A DNA stretch of 31,314 bases from Deinococcus aestuarii. Lineage in GTDB: Bacteria; Deinococcota; Deinococci; Deinococcales; Deinococcaceae. The notes under the pieces were generated by a model, which worked only from the letters and a program-made list of their open reading frames with translations, was not told the DNA's origin and did no database searches. The first letter of the stretch is position 1. Every line of letters starts with the position of its first letter. The position numbers were made by a program, and so were the translations under genes. This document shows positions 1 to 9,146 of the stretch, piece after piece. The stretch covers positions 1 through 31,314 of the forward strand of contig NZ_JAHKSN010000034.1 of the NCBI RefSeq assembly GCF_018863415.1, read 5' to 3'.

Positions 1-102
1 CGTGTCCTCAAGGAGGTCTACCGACACCGCAGACGCCGCTTTGCTCTTCGTCTACACCTCATCGCCGCCCTCTGCAACCTCACCGTCGCCCGCTCAGCCT
101 GA
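1..102 (+). CDS. IS transposase, C-terminal fragment (partial at window start)
   Basis: Frame 1 is open from the first base to a TGA at 100-102 and encodes 33 residues. They begin RVLKEVYRHRRRRF and continue with LHLIAALCNL. This basic stretch followed by a short hydrophobic helix is typical of the C-terminus of IS5-superfamily DDE transposases, probably the DDE_Tnp_4 type. The 5' part lies outside the window. The last bases overlap the end of the hsdS frame on the other strand. Family assignment is from memory of the C-terminal pattern, and the subgroup is uncertain. Confidence 0.6.
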   Translation, partial: RVLKEVYRHRRRRFALRLHLIAALCNLTVARSA

Positions 103-119
103 CTTTCGCAGGAGGTCTA
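1..119 (+). mobile_element. Right end of an IS5-superfamily insertion sequence
   Basis: The transposase fragment stops at 102. The next bases, about 101-119 (gactttcgcaggaggtcta), look like the terminal inverted repeat of the element. The other end is outside the window, so neither the matching repeat nor the target duplication can be checked. The boundary near 118-120 is an inference. This end does not resemble the IS end at 31200, so the two elements differ. Confidence 0.45.
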
Positions 120-732
120 TTGGCGCCTGTTCATCCAACTCCTGCGCCCGTCTTCGCCCCTGTTGCCAGCAGTCCACGATGGCCTGTTGGACGGCGAGGG
201 GAAGAAGGGGAATGAGCTGTTGCTCGAAAAAGTCGAGCTTGACTTCCTTGCGGCCCTCCGCGCCCACCTTGTTTCGCCACAGGTGGTTCTTGAAAGACGA
301 GAGTTGGATCACTCGCCGCAGGTATTCGGGAAGAATTTGACTCCTGTCAAGCTCGTAGACGGCGAAATGGCCCGTGACCGCCACATTGTCCCAGCCTTCG
401 GGAACGAAGCCCAGGGCACCGTTTTTGAGATCGATTTTGGAAACGACCAGATCACCGGGCATGGCCGCGAACAGTTGCAGGGAATACTCGCGCTTGGCCT
501 GCCGTCTGCTTACCGAACCGTCGAAGTGAACGGTAATGGGTTGCAGCCCTTCGAAGGGCGTGGCCTGAAGGTCGATCTTGAGCTTGCGGCTTCTGAGGAC
601 GCTGCCGATGGGCCTCAGCACTTCCAGCGTCCAGTGCCAGGTCATGCCGTGGTAGCTGGCCGGGTCCCAGCGTGTGAGTTCTTTGAAACGCACCACGAAG
701 GCGCGGGGGTGCTGGGGCGCGTCTGCTGTCAC
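94..732 (-). CDS. hsdS: Type I/IIB restriction-modification specificity subunit, truncated by an IS
   Basis: 212 residues, about half the length of a normal HsdS, with one target-recognition domain. The segment with PGDLVVSKID near the middle, then VTGHFAVYELD, then PEYLRRVIQLSSF, and finally LIPLLPLAVQQAIV matches the usual TRD layout followed by the start of the conserved helix. It would recognise one half of the DNA target for the methylase encoded just upstream. The GTG start (730-732) overlaps the methylase stop as GTGA, with GGAGG upstream, so translation is coupled. The last seven or eight residues (IDLLRKSG) are read from what looks like the terminal repeat of the IS at 1-119. The second TRD and second helix are missing, and the product may be non-functional. 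Confidence 0.75.
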   Translation of the reverse strand: MTADAPQHPRAFVVRFKELTRWDPASYHGMTWHWTLEVLRPIGSVLRSRKLKIDLQATPFEGLQPITVHFDGSVSRRQAKREYSLQLFAAMPGDLVVSKIDLKNGALGFVPEGWDNVAVTGHFAVYELDRSQILPEYLRRVIQLSSFKNHLWRNKVGAEGRKEVKLDFFEQQLIPLLPLAVQQAIVDCWQQGRRRAQELDEQAPIDLLRKSG

Positions 733-2957
733 GCCCCTTCCTCCAGGAAGGCGGCGGGGTCGCGCTCGAAGTCGCGAAAGAGGTCGAGGCAGGAACGGTC
801 TAGGCCCTCGGGAAGGTCGTCGCCGTACAGCTCGTTGCGGTCTGGCTCTCCCGTGGAGGTGATGCCCACCCGTTGCGCCTCGTAAAAAAAGATGGGGTAG
901 TCGAACCGTTCGCGGGTCAGGGCGCGGGTTTCTTGCTCGCTGGCCTGCGCGAGCCTCTTCTCGAAGGCGAGGCGCTCAGCCTTCAGGGCGGCCTGTTTCG
1001 GTTTGTCGCACGCTGCTTTGGCCGCCTGAAGCTCACGGGCCAGTCGGGCCCCCTCCTGAACCCGTTCGGGCTGGTGTCGAGTCTCGACCTCGGCGCGGGC
1101 AGCGGCCTGGGCAGCCTCGTACGCGCGACGCTCCTCGTCGGTGAACTTCCGAAGGTAGACGATGCTCGTCTTGACGGTGGCGCCGCTGGATAGGAAGGTC
1201 TCGGGCGGGAGGCTGATGACGGCGCGCAGCTTCGCCCGGTTCTCGCAGTACTCGCGCACGTAGCCCAGGCTGGGATTGTTGAGGATGCCCTCGGGCAGCA
1301 CGACGGCGAGGCGCCCGCCCGGCTTGAGGAGGGACAGGCAGCGCTCCAGAAACAAGATTTCGGTCTTGACCTTGCTGCTGTCACTGAGCTTGCCGCTCCT
1401 GGGCCTGCCAAGGTCGAAGATTTCGAGAAGCCGTTGCCCCTGCTGGGCCTCGGCCTGTGCCTGTGCCTCCCGATAGGCCTGGCCGTAGGCCTCGTCGTAA
1501 CGGCGGCGTGTCTCAGCAGCCAGTTCCGCGACGTGAACCCTATCGCTGCCCTCCACGTTCGCGCCGAAGGGCGGATTGGTCAGGATGACGTCGAAGCGAC
1601 CCTCGAAGATGCCGTTGACGTTGACGAGGCCATCGTGGTGGTGGACGCCGCCGTGGCCGTCACCATGCATGATCATGTTCATTTTACTGGTGCGGGCCAT
1701 ACGCTCGTTTGCGTCGGTACCGTACACGCAGCGGTTGGCGAGGCGCCACATCCGGCTGCCCTCCCGGCGCTGGTCGAGTTCTCGCCGCAGGGTGTCGTAG
1801 CGCTCAAGCCGCCGCCCCGCGCGTTCCTCATCCGTCAGGGAGGTGTCAGCATCGAGCTCGGCACTGTAGGCCCGCAAATCCTGGTCGATGTTGCCCTCGA
1901 TCTGCTCACGCACGATCTCGAAAAAGCGGATGAGGAAGCCCCCCGAACCACTCGCCGGGTCGAGGATCACATCGCCCTCTCCTGGCGCGACGAGGCGGGT
2001 CATGAACTCGACGATGGGACGCGGGGTAAAGAACTGGCCGATCTCGCCCCGGAAGGTTCGCCCGAGAAAGCGTTCGAAGGCAATTCCCTTGATGTCTTCG
2101 CCCGTGTCGCTCAGGTTATAAGCCTCCAGCTTCTCGACGATGGCGCGGCTGGTGGCGGGCTTGAGATTGATGCGCTCACCGGATTCGAAGATGTGGTCGG
2201 TCTGGTAATACTCCTTGGTTCGGTCGAACAGCGCGTTGATGGGGTCCTCTCCGAATTGCTGGTCTAGAACCTCGACGGAGAAGAGATTTTTCGCCGCACG
2301 CTTGCTGCGAAGTTCGCGCTCCACGTAGACCTTGACGAACAAAATTTTGGCGATCTCATCGAAGGCAGCGGCAGGATCGAGTTTCTCGCGGTTGCGAATA
2401 ATGTTATGACAGTCGTGCAATAGCCGGGCAAACTCGTCCTCGCGGAAGGTTTTGAGTTTGGCAAGTAGCTTCTCGATGTCTTTTTCACTGTCATCCGCGT
2501 GTGGGATGTTCTCGATCTCCACGCGGTAGCCGGGCATCTTGTCCTTCTGGACACGCCAGTAGCGGGTTTCCTTACTGTTATGCGTGACGAAGAAGGGCGC
2601 CCCGACATTGCGGGCATACAGTTCCCCCTGCATGTAGTCGTTCTCGCCAATAGTGATGCTGTCGGCCTTGCACTCCACGATGATGAAGGGCGCATTATTA
2701 TTTTTTTTGTCGGCGGTACCGCGCCAAATCACGAAATCGGCGCGGGCCTGGGCTGCGCCGCGCCCCGAGAGGTCGCGTTCTTCGCCGATCTGATCGAGCC
2801 CGAAACCGTACTCGTTGACGAGGATAAGCAGGTATTCCTGCCGCACCCGTTCCTCAGGAGTCTCGACCAGCCACTTCTGGCGGACGTGGCTGAAAATCTT
2901 ACCGTCGGGGTCGCGCTGGAGGGCCAGGGCAGCCTGAGCCTTGGTACTTGGGGTCAA
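729..2957 (-). CDS. N6-adenine DNA methyltransferase fused to an HsdR N-terminal nuclease-like domain
   Basis: 742 residues. The N-terminal part (about 35-130) resembles the HSDR_N_2 domain of type I R proteins and carries a PD-(D/E)xK-like pattern: D74 in RADFVIW and E95-C-K97 in FIIVECKAD. The central part is an HsdM-type methylase with an N-terminal helical region, QFFTPRPIVEFM (309-320), SAM-binding motif DPASGSGG (333-340) and catalytic NPPF (461-464). A charged, probably coiled region near 610-690 would contact the S subunit. The predicted start is TTG at 2957 preceded by GAGGAG; no better start is visible. No separate helicase/translocase hsdR gene is in the window. A nuclease-methylase chain with a separate S subunit is the layout of BcgI-type enzymes. 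Whether the nuclease domain is active is not known from sequence. Confidence 0.85.
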   Translation of the reverse strand: MTPSTKAQAALALQRDPDGKIFSHVRQKWLVETPEERVRQEYLLILVNEYGFGLDQIGEERDLSGRGAAQARADFVIWRGTADKKNNNAPFIIVECKADSITIGENDYMQGELYARNVGAPFFVTHNSKETRYWRVQKDKMPGYRVEIENIPHADDSEKDIEKLLAKLKTFREDEFARLLHDCHNIIRNREKLDPAAAFDEIAKILFVKVYVERELRSKRAAKNLFSVEVLDQQFGEDPINALFDRTKEYYQTDHIFESGERINLKPATSRAIVEKLEAYNLSDTGEDIKGIAFERFLGRTFRGEIGQFFTPRPIVEFMTRLVAPGEGDVILDPASGSGGFLIRFFEIVREQIEGNIDQDLRAYSAELDADTSLTDEERAGRRLERYDTLRRELDQRREGSRMWRLANRCVYGTDANERMARTSKMNMIMHGDGHGGVHHHDGLVNVNGIFEGRFDVILTNPPFGANVEGSDRVHVAELAAETRRRYDEAYGQAYREAQAQAEAQQGQRLLEIFDLGRPRSGKLSDSSKVKTEILFLERCLSLLKPGGRLAVVLPEGILNNPSLGYVREYCENRAKLRAVISLPPETFLSSGATVKTSIVYLRKFTDEERRAYEAAQAAARAEVETRHQPERVQEGARLARELQAAKAACDKPKQAALKAERLAFEKRLAQASEQETRALTRERFDYPIFFYEAQRVGITSTGEPDRNELYGDDLPEGLDRSCLDLFRDFERDPAAFLEEGA

Positions 2958-3008
2958 ATTCTTCTCCTCGGTGGGCCAGTGTAGCGCCGGGGTGACCGGG
3001 GATACCTG

Positions 3009-5033
3009 CTACTTCCCCCCGCCGACGAGCGTCATCCCGATCAAGGTCGGGTTCGCCCCCTTGCCCTCGCTGACCAGCGTCACACTCTGAATGGCTACGT
3101 TCGGTTTGGGGTTCGTCCACTCCAGCACGGGCACGTTCACGTCCAGGCCGTCGCGCGTCTTGCCCCTCCATCCCGGCGCGGCGATCATGCTCGTGGTCAC
3201 GGTGTCCGTCCAGGCCCGGATGTTGCGCCCGTACTCCAGCGGCACGTTCACCACGCTGCCGTCCGCGTAGCGCACCTCGTACCGCCCGATCACGTCGCGG
3301 GGGGTGGGGCTGGGCCAGCCCGTCGTGTGCAGGAGGGCCAGCGCGTCCGCCTTGCGCCCCAGCTCGACCGTCACCCGCTCGGGGAGGCCCTTCGCCGCCG
3401 CCCGGTTCCCCCGCAGCATCACGGCCCCGCGCACGTCGAAGCGGTAGGACCCCAGCCGCACGTTCCCGCTCGGGAGGTTGCGCAGGTCGGTGTCCGGCCC
3501 CTTGAAAATCCAGCCCTGCCCACCCTCGTCGGTGAGCTTGCGGTTGACGAGGGGCGCGAGATTGACCAAAGCACCCGCCGTGTTCCGGTAGGCCCCCGGC
3601 GCGTACAGGTCCCGGAACACCGCGTCCGCCCCCGTCACCTTCCCCGCCGGATTCCAGAAGCTCGCCCCCGCCCGCACGAAGGCCACCCCCTGCTCGGCCT
3701 GCCCGTCCCAGATGCTCGGGTTGCCGAAGTACCCCGACCAGCGCGTCTGGATCATGCCCGCGGCTCCGGTTCGCGCGGCGGCCCCGGCGAGCCCCTCCGT
3801 GTTGCCCGGCTCGTGCCAGGAGGCGCCCAGCACCGGGAAACCCAGGGCCTCGATGCGGGAGAGCATGGGGAATTCGGTGCCCGGCGCGTAGGCCCAGTAC
3901 GCGACCTGAATGTCCTTGGGAAGCCGCGCGGGCAGGGTGTCGATCACGCTGTCCGCGAAGGCCGCGTCGTGCCAGATCATCGTGCCCACGTTCTGCGCCC
4001 TCAGGAAGTCGTGCAGTTTCACCGTGTCGTCCACGAACAGCTTCTCGAAGCCCGCCGCCTTGCCGTTCGCCCGCGCGGGGAAGCGGTCGCGGTTGCGCAC
4101 CTCGTCGTGGCCGATGTGGATGACATTCGGCCGGAAGACCTCCACCGCCTCGCGCAGCACGGGGAAGACCACCCGGTCGTACGTCTGCGGGTTGAGCGTG
4201 TCGTACGCGAAGGGGTTTTGCGAGTCCGGGTCCTGCACGAGGTCGAGGTTCTTGCCACCCTGGAACATCCACTGCGTGTGCCCCAGCGTCTCGATCAGGG
4301 GGATGACCTCCAGCCCGTGCTCGCGCGCCAGTTTCGCCACCCGCGCCGCCTCCGCCTTCGTCGCGCCGCCGGGGTGCGCCCAGCCGCCCGCGCGAGCCAC
4401 GTCCCACTGGACGTAATTGCTCATTACGAGGACGGCGTTGTACTTGAGCCCCGCCAGCATGGGGATCAGGCGGTCGTTCACGGCCCCGCCCGAGCCGTCG
4501 AGGTACAGCATCGCCACCCGCTGTTTCAGGGTGGGTGAGTCCTGCACGCGGGCAAACCGGATTCCCCCCGGCGTGAGCAGTTGTTGCAACGTCTGTGCGC
4601 CGTAATACGCGCCCTTCGGGTCGGCCCCCATCACGTAGGCCCCCGTTCCGTCCACCCACAGCGCGTACCCCTCCGCCGCGTCGGTATAGAGGCCCGCCGC
4701 CCGCGCCTTCGCCGCCAGCCCCGCGTCCGCCCGCGTGCCGATGACGATGCTGCGGTTGCCCCCGTCGGGGAGGCTCGCCCCCAGCCGCGTCTGCCACTCG
4801 CCCCGCAGGTCGCGCACGGCCCAGCCCAGCTCGGGCGCGTTCCCCACCACCCGCACGCCGAGGCCGGAGAGGGGGAGGGCCCCGGTTGAAAACTCCGCCT
4901 TCTTCGGCTGGGGCACGAGGTTCGGGCTGGGTTGGACGGCTTTTGCATCCGGGACGGCGGTAACGGGGAGGGGGGCGGCGAGGACGGGGGAGAGGAGAAG
5001 GCTAGTTATCAGGAAGATGCTTGCTGGGCGCAC
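3009..5033 (-). CDS. Secreted beta-N-acetylhexosaminidase, glycoside hydrolase family 20
   Basis: 674 residues, with a signal peptide (about 1-20, ending LAA). Residues 40-155 form the GH20b-like N-terminal domain (pattern around EGYALWVDGTGAYVMGAD and YYGAQTLQQLL). The TIM-barrel catalytic domain follows and carries HIGHDEV, with the catalytic Asp-Glu pair at D310-E311. GH20 enzymes remove terminal GlcNAc or GalNAc by substrate-assisted catalysis. The C-terminal 150 residues are probably a beta-sandwich. The start is GTG, chosen because GAGG lies about 7 nt upstream. It follows the sugar-binding protein gene on the same strand with a 157-nt gap holding two hairpins. The context suggests release of amino sugars outside the cytoplasm and their capture by the binding protein. 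The exact substrate is not known. Confidence 0.9.
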   Translation of the reverse strand: MRPASIFLITSLLLSPVLAAPLPVTAVPDAKAVQPSPNLVPQPKKAEFSTGALPLSGLGVRVVGNAPELGWAVRDLRGEWQTRLGASLPDGGNRSIVIGTRADAGLAAKARAAGLYTDAAEGYALWVDGTGAYVMGADPKGAYYGAQTLQQLLTPGGIRFARVQDSPTLKQRVAMLYLDGSGGAVNDRLIPMLAGLKYNAVLVMSNYVQWDVARAGGWAHPGGATKAEAARVAKLAREHGLEVIPLIETLGHTQWMFQGGKNLDLVQDPDSQNPFAYDTLNPQTYDRVVFPVLREAVEVFRPNVIHIGHDEVRNRDRFPARANGKAAGFEKLFVDDTVKLHDFLRAQNVGTMIWHDAAFADSVIDTLPARLPKDIQVAYWAYAPGTEFPMLSRIEALGFPVLGASWHEPGNTEGLAGAAARTGAAGMIQTRWSGYFGNPSIWDGQAEQGVAFVRAGASFWNPAGKVTGADAVFRDLYAPGAYRNTAGALVNLAPLVNRKLTDEGGQGWIFKGPDTDLRNLPSGNVRLGSYRFDVRGAVMLRGNRAAAKGLPERVTVELGRKADALALLHTTGWPSPTPRDVIGRYEVRYADGSVVNVPLEYGRNIRAWTDTVTTSMIAAPGWRGKTRDGLDVNVPVLEWTNPKPNVAIQSVTLVSEGKGANPTLIGMTLVGGGK

Positions 5034-5056
5034 TTGTTCACCTCAGAGGAACGGAG

Positions 5057-5110
5057 GGCAGGCGGGGCCTGCCACCCCCTTCCCCGACCCTCCCCCACGA
5101 GGGGAGAGGG
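5057..5110. repeat. Two hairpins between the binding-protein and GH20 genes
   Basis: The first is a perfect 7-bp stem, ggcaggc (5057-5063) and gcctgcc (5067-5073), with a 3-nt loop, 24 nt before the GH20 start. The second is an imperfect inverted repeat, ccctcccc (5088-5095) against ggggagaggg (5101-5110). Neither has a T-run on its 3' side on the minus strand, so they are not textbook terminators. They could limit read-through or protect the upstream mRNA. Confidence 0.5.
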
Positions 5111-5190
5111 AGAAAAAAGACCAAGAGGGGCGGCACGCGGCCCGGTTCTTCCAGGCTCACGCGCCGCCCCTCATCGCTCATCGCTTGCCC

Positions 5191-6420
5191 TTACAGGCTC
5201 GCGTTCCACGCCTTCACGATGTCGTCGAGGGCCTGCTTGGCGCCCTTCTGGCCGGTCATCGCCGCCTCCACGTTGTCCTTGAAGACCTTGTTGAGCTTGC
5301 CCGCGTCGGGGTACACGAGGGTCAGGTCCCGGGCCTTTTTCAGCTCGGTGCTGGCGACGAGTCGGCCCTGGTCGGTGGCGTTCTGCCCGCCCTGCTTGAA
5401 GAACCGGTCCGTGCTCGCCTTCACGGTGCTGGGGAAGGTCGTCTTCGTGACCTTGGAGAAGGCGAGCTGGTTCACGTCGTTCGTCAGGAAGAGCGCCAGC
5501 TTCTGCGCCAGCGTCTTGTCGCGCGCGCCCTTGGGCACCGAAAAGCCCATCAGAGGCGTGTGGATGACGTTCCCCGCGATGTTGATGGGGTAGGGCGCCA
5601 CCTTCGTCACGTCATACACCGACTTATTGTCGTTCGCTACCCGCAGGATGAACTGCGGCCCGGTGATCAGCATTCCCAGCTTGCCGCTGGAGTACAGCTC
5701 GGTCGCGGCGGTAAAGCCCCGGCGCATGGTGTCTTCGGGGATATAACCCTTCTTGTACAGGTCCACGTACGTCTGGAGGAGCTGGACGTGCTGCGGCGAG
5801 TTGAACACCGCCTTGCCGCCCGACTTGTCGAACACGGGCAGCCCCGCCTCCTGGAAGAGGTACAGCAGGTTGAGGTTGTTGATGTTGGGCACGAAGCCGT
5901 ACATGCCCGTCTTGTCCTTGATCTGCCGGGCGGCGGTGATCAGCGTCTGGATGGTACGGGGCGGGTTGTTGGGATCGAGGCCCGCCTTGCGGAAGATGTC
6001 CACGTTGTACGCCACGACCTTCGGCGACCAGTACCACGGCACGCCCATCACCTTGCCGTCGTACGAGAAGGTATTCAGCGGGCTGGGGAAGTAGAGCTTC
6101 CTCTGCGCGTCCGTCAGCGTCAGCGGCTCCAGCGCGCCCTGGTCCACCATCTTCACCACCATGTCGCTGGAGAGGTTCACGGCGGCGGGCGGGCGGCCCG
6201 AGGCGATGGAGGCCAGAAGTTTCTGCTCGATGGCCGAGGAGGGCACGTCCACCCACTTCAGGTCCACGTTCGGGTTTTCCTTCTCGAACTGGGCGACCAG
6301 ACGGTTCATCTCATCGTTGAAGAGGGGCGCGAGCGCAATCGTCCAGAACTCCATCTGCGTCTTCTGCGCGCTGGCACTGCCGAGGGCCAAGAGGGCGGCG
6401 GTCACGAGGAACTTCTTCAT
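5191..6420 (-). CDS. ABC transporter extracellular sugar-binding protein
   Basis: 409 residues from the chosen ATG. The N-terminus (MKKFLVTAALLALGSASAQ) is a Sec signal peptide with no lipobox cysteine. The mature part has the family-1 solute-binding fold: QMEFWTIALAP near the start, FEKENPNVDLKWVDVP, GVPWYWSPKVVAYNVDIFRKAG in the middle, and a helical C-terminal lobe. It should bind a carbohydrate and deliver it to an ABC permease. No permease or ATPase gene lies next to it, so these are either elsewhere or shared. A GTG 6 nt upstream is in frame, but AAGGAG sits 5 nt before the ATG, so the ATG is preferred. The GH20 gene downstream suggests an amino sugar or oligosaccharide as ligand; this is inference. 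Confidence 0.88.
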   Translation of the reverse strand: MKKFLVTAALLALGSASAQKTQMEFWTIALAPLFNDEMNRLVAQFEKENPNVDLKWVDVPSSAIEQKLLASIASGRPPAAVNLSSDMVVKMVDQGALEPLTLTDAQRKLYFPSPLNTFSYDGKVMGVPWYWSPKVVAYNVDIFRKAGLDPNNPPRTIQTLITAARQIKDKTGMYGFVPNINNLNLLYLFQEAGLPVFDKSGGKAVFNSPQHVQLLQTYVDLYKKGYIPEDTMRRGFTAATELYSSGKLGMLITGPQFILRVANDNKSVYDVTKVAPYPINIAGNVIHTPLMGFSVPKGARDKTLAQKLALFLTNDVNQLAFSKVTKTTFPSTVKASTDRFFKQGGQNATDQGRLVASTELKKARDLTLVYPDAGKLNKVFKDNVEAAMTGQKGAKQALDDIVKAWNASL

Positions 6421-6457
6421 GGGCACTCCTTGAGAACAGGCTTAGGGCGTGCCCAAG

Positions 6458-6463
6458 ACTGTA
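6458..6463 (-). promoter_or_regulatory. Candidate -10 box for the sugar-binding protein gene
   Basis: TACAGT on the minus strand, about 37 nt upstream of the ATG, giving a leader of about 30 nt that includes the AAGGAG ribosome site. No clear -35 is visible. Confidence 0.35.
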
Positions 6464-6935
6464 GCGTGGGGTTCCTGAAGTCGTCTGAGAGGAAGAGGGC
6501 GGGGTCTCATGTGGGGTGGGGGGCAGGGTGCCCTGCTGCGGTGGCGGGGTGCGAACGTGCCTGCTCAACCAAGGCTCCGGGTTCACGACGAGGAGGAGTT
6601 GCGCGAGCATCTGACCCCGGGGCGGGAGGGTCACCCCGCCGAGGTCTGGTTGGAGGACTCGGAGAGCGGCAGTCTGCTCAGCAACGGTCGGGAGGCCTTC
6701 CTGCTGCACCTTCCCGACGTGGAGGGGGAGCATCCGGGCTGGACGACGCGGGCCGCTCGGATTGAGGGCCCGAAAGAGACCGTCTCTGGGTTTGTCCTGA
6801 GCAACGGGCAGGTTAACGCCTTTCCCTCGTCGTGGCTGGTCCCACTTGCCGAGGGGGTAGACGCTTTCGCCCACTTCTACCGACACGGCGAGCGGGCTCC
6901 GTGGCTGACGTGGCACGACGATTCCAAGGAGCGTC

Positions 6936-7622
<687 letters not shown>

Positions 7623-7629
7623 GGGCGTC

Positions 7630-7635
7630 AGGATA
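7630..7635 (-). promoter_or_regulatory. Leaderless-type -10 box for nanE
   Basis: TATCCT on the minus strand followed by a 7-nt spacer and the ATG at 7622. It faces the nagZ -10 box within a 48-bp divergent region. No strong -35 is visible. Confidence 0.6.
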
Positions 7636-7657
7636 CGCACCCGGCCCCCTCGTCGCT

Positions 7658-7663
7658 TACGCT
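7658..7663 (+). promoter_or_regulatory. Leaderless-type -10 box for nagZ
   Basis: TACGCT followed by 7 nt and the GTG at 7671. There is no ribosome-binding site, so transcription probably begins at or next to the start codon. Confidence 0.55.
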
Positions 7664-7670
7664 GTGGCGC

Positions 7671-9137
7671 GTGACCTCTCTCCAACCCGGCGCGCTGGTG
7701 ATGGTGGACATCCCCGGCCCCACCCTCGACGCGGACACGGCGGCCCACCTGCGGCGGCACGGCATCCGCAGCGTGTGCCTCTTCGGCAAGAATGTGCAGG
7801 ACCCGGGGCAACTCCGCCAACTCTGCGCCGACCTGCGCGACCTGATGGGCCAGGACGCCCTGATCGCCCTCGATCACGAGGGGGGCGCCATCCTCCGCCC
7901 GACCTTCTGGCCCTTCGCTCCCTCCGCCATGAGTCTGGGTGCGGCGGACGACGCGGCGCTCACCGAGGACGTGAACGCGGCGCTGGCCCGGCAACTGCGC
8001 TCCGTCGGTGTGAACTGGAACTTTGCCCCCGTCCTCGACGTGAACGTGAATCCGGCCAACCCGGTGATCGGCGAGCGGGCGTACGGCGCGGACCCCGTGC
8101 TCGTCGCCCGGCAGGGGGCGGCGGCGTTGCGGGGGCACGCGCGCGAACGGGTTGCGGGCTGCGTCAAGCATTTCCCCGGACACGGCGACACGCACCTCGA
8201 CAGCCACCTCGCCCTGCCCCGTGTGAGGAAATCCCGCGCCGAGCTGGACGCGGTGGAGTTCGTCCCCTTCCGTGCCTGCCTCTCCGCCGCCCCCGCCGTG
8301 ATGACCGCCCACATCGTCTACGACGCGCTCGACCCGGAGCACCCGGCCACCCTCTCCCGCGCGGTCCTCACCGACCTGCTCAGGGGGGAGTGGGGCTACC
8401 CGGGCGTGACCGTCACCGACAGCATGGGGATGCAGGCCATCGACGCGAATTACGGGCGCGGGGAAGCGGCGGTGCTGGCCCTCCGCGCCGGGGCCGACCT
8501 CGTGATGGCGCTGGGGAGGCGGGAAGCGCAGGAGGCGACCCTGGCCGCCATCGGGGACGCGCTGAGGGGTGCGCTCGACCGGGGTGAGGTGGAGGCGAGC
8601 CTGGAGCGGCTGCGCACCCTGGCCGCCGCCCACCCCGCCGAGGCGGACCCGACCCTGGATCCCCAGGACGACGCCTCCCTCTTCGCGGACGCCTGGGCAC
8701 GCGGCCTGACGGTCCACCGCGCTCCAGTCCCGCCCCAACCCGGCACCCGTGTCCGCCTCGTCGCCCAGCGCAAGGTGACCCGCGAGAACGTCAGCGAGGC
8801 GAGCGTGGACGCGGGGACGCTGGCCCACGACCTCGGCGCCGTCTACGACGTGGACCTCCTCGCCTACGACGACCCGGCGCAACTCGACTGGGAGGCGATC
8901 CGCGCCCCCGGCCTCCCCGTGATCCTCGCCACGGCGGCCCGGCACCGCTCGGCGGCCCTCATCCGCGCCCGGCCCGACCTCCACCTCGCCCTCTACAACC
9001 CCTCTGCGGTGCTCGACGTGCCCGCCCCCGCCGCCCTGACCTACGGCTTCCGCCCCGAGGCCCGCGCCGCCCTGGTCGCCTGGCTGCGCGGGGAAGCGGG
9101 GGCACCGGGCCGACTGCCCTTCAGCGACGAGGGGTAA
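7671..9137 (+). CDS. nagZ: Beta-N-acetylhexosaminidase, glycoside hydrolase family 3
   Basis: 488 residues. The signature [14 protein letters not shown] starts at K166 and includes the NagZ-type Asp-Ser-His acid/base loop (D178-S179-H180). The nucleophile is D250 in [10 protein letters not shown]. There is no signal peptide, so it should act in the cytoplasm, removing GlcNAc from muropeptides or other GlcNAc conjugates. The catalytic barrel takes up about 340 residues; a further C-terminal domain of about 150 residues resembles the second domain of two-domain GH3 enzymes and is longer than in single-domain NagZ. The GTG at 7671 is chosen because the family homology begins there and the leaderless -10 box fits. 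It pairs divergently with nanE and ends 9 bp from the convergent degV stop. Confidence 0.9.
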   Translation: MTSLQPGALVMVDIPGPTLDADTAAHLRRHGIRSVCLFGKNVQDPGQLRQLCADLRDLMGQDALIALDHEGGAILRPTFWPFAPSAMSLGAADDAALTEDVNAALARQLRSVGVNWNFAPVLDVNVNPANPVIGERAYGADPVLVARQGAAALRGHARERVAGCVKHFPGHGDTHLDSHLALPRVRKSRAELDAVEFVPFRACLSAAPAVMTAHIVYDALDPEHPATLSRAVLTDLLRGEWGYPGVTVTDSMGMQAIDANYGRGEAAVLALRAGADLVMALGRREAQEATLAAIGDALRGALDRGEVEASLERLRTLAAAHPAEADPTLDPQDDASLFADAWARGLTVHRAPVPPQPGTRVRLVAQRKVTRENVSEASVDAGTLAHDLGAVYDVDLLAYDDPAQLDWEAIRAPGLPVILATAARHRSAALIRARPDLHLALYNPSAVLDVPAPAALTYGFRPEARAALVAWLRGEAGAPGRLPFSDEG

Positions 9138-9146
9138 GGGGGCCCG

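Noticed and set aside
2899..4797. 632-codon Arg/Gly-rich open frame overlapping the GH20 gene
   Set aside because: Frame-shifted shadow of the GH20 gene; composition typical of out-of-frame GC-rich DNA.
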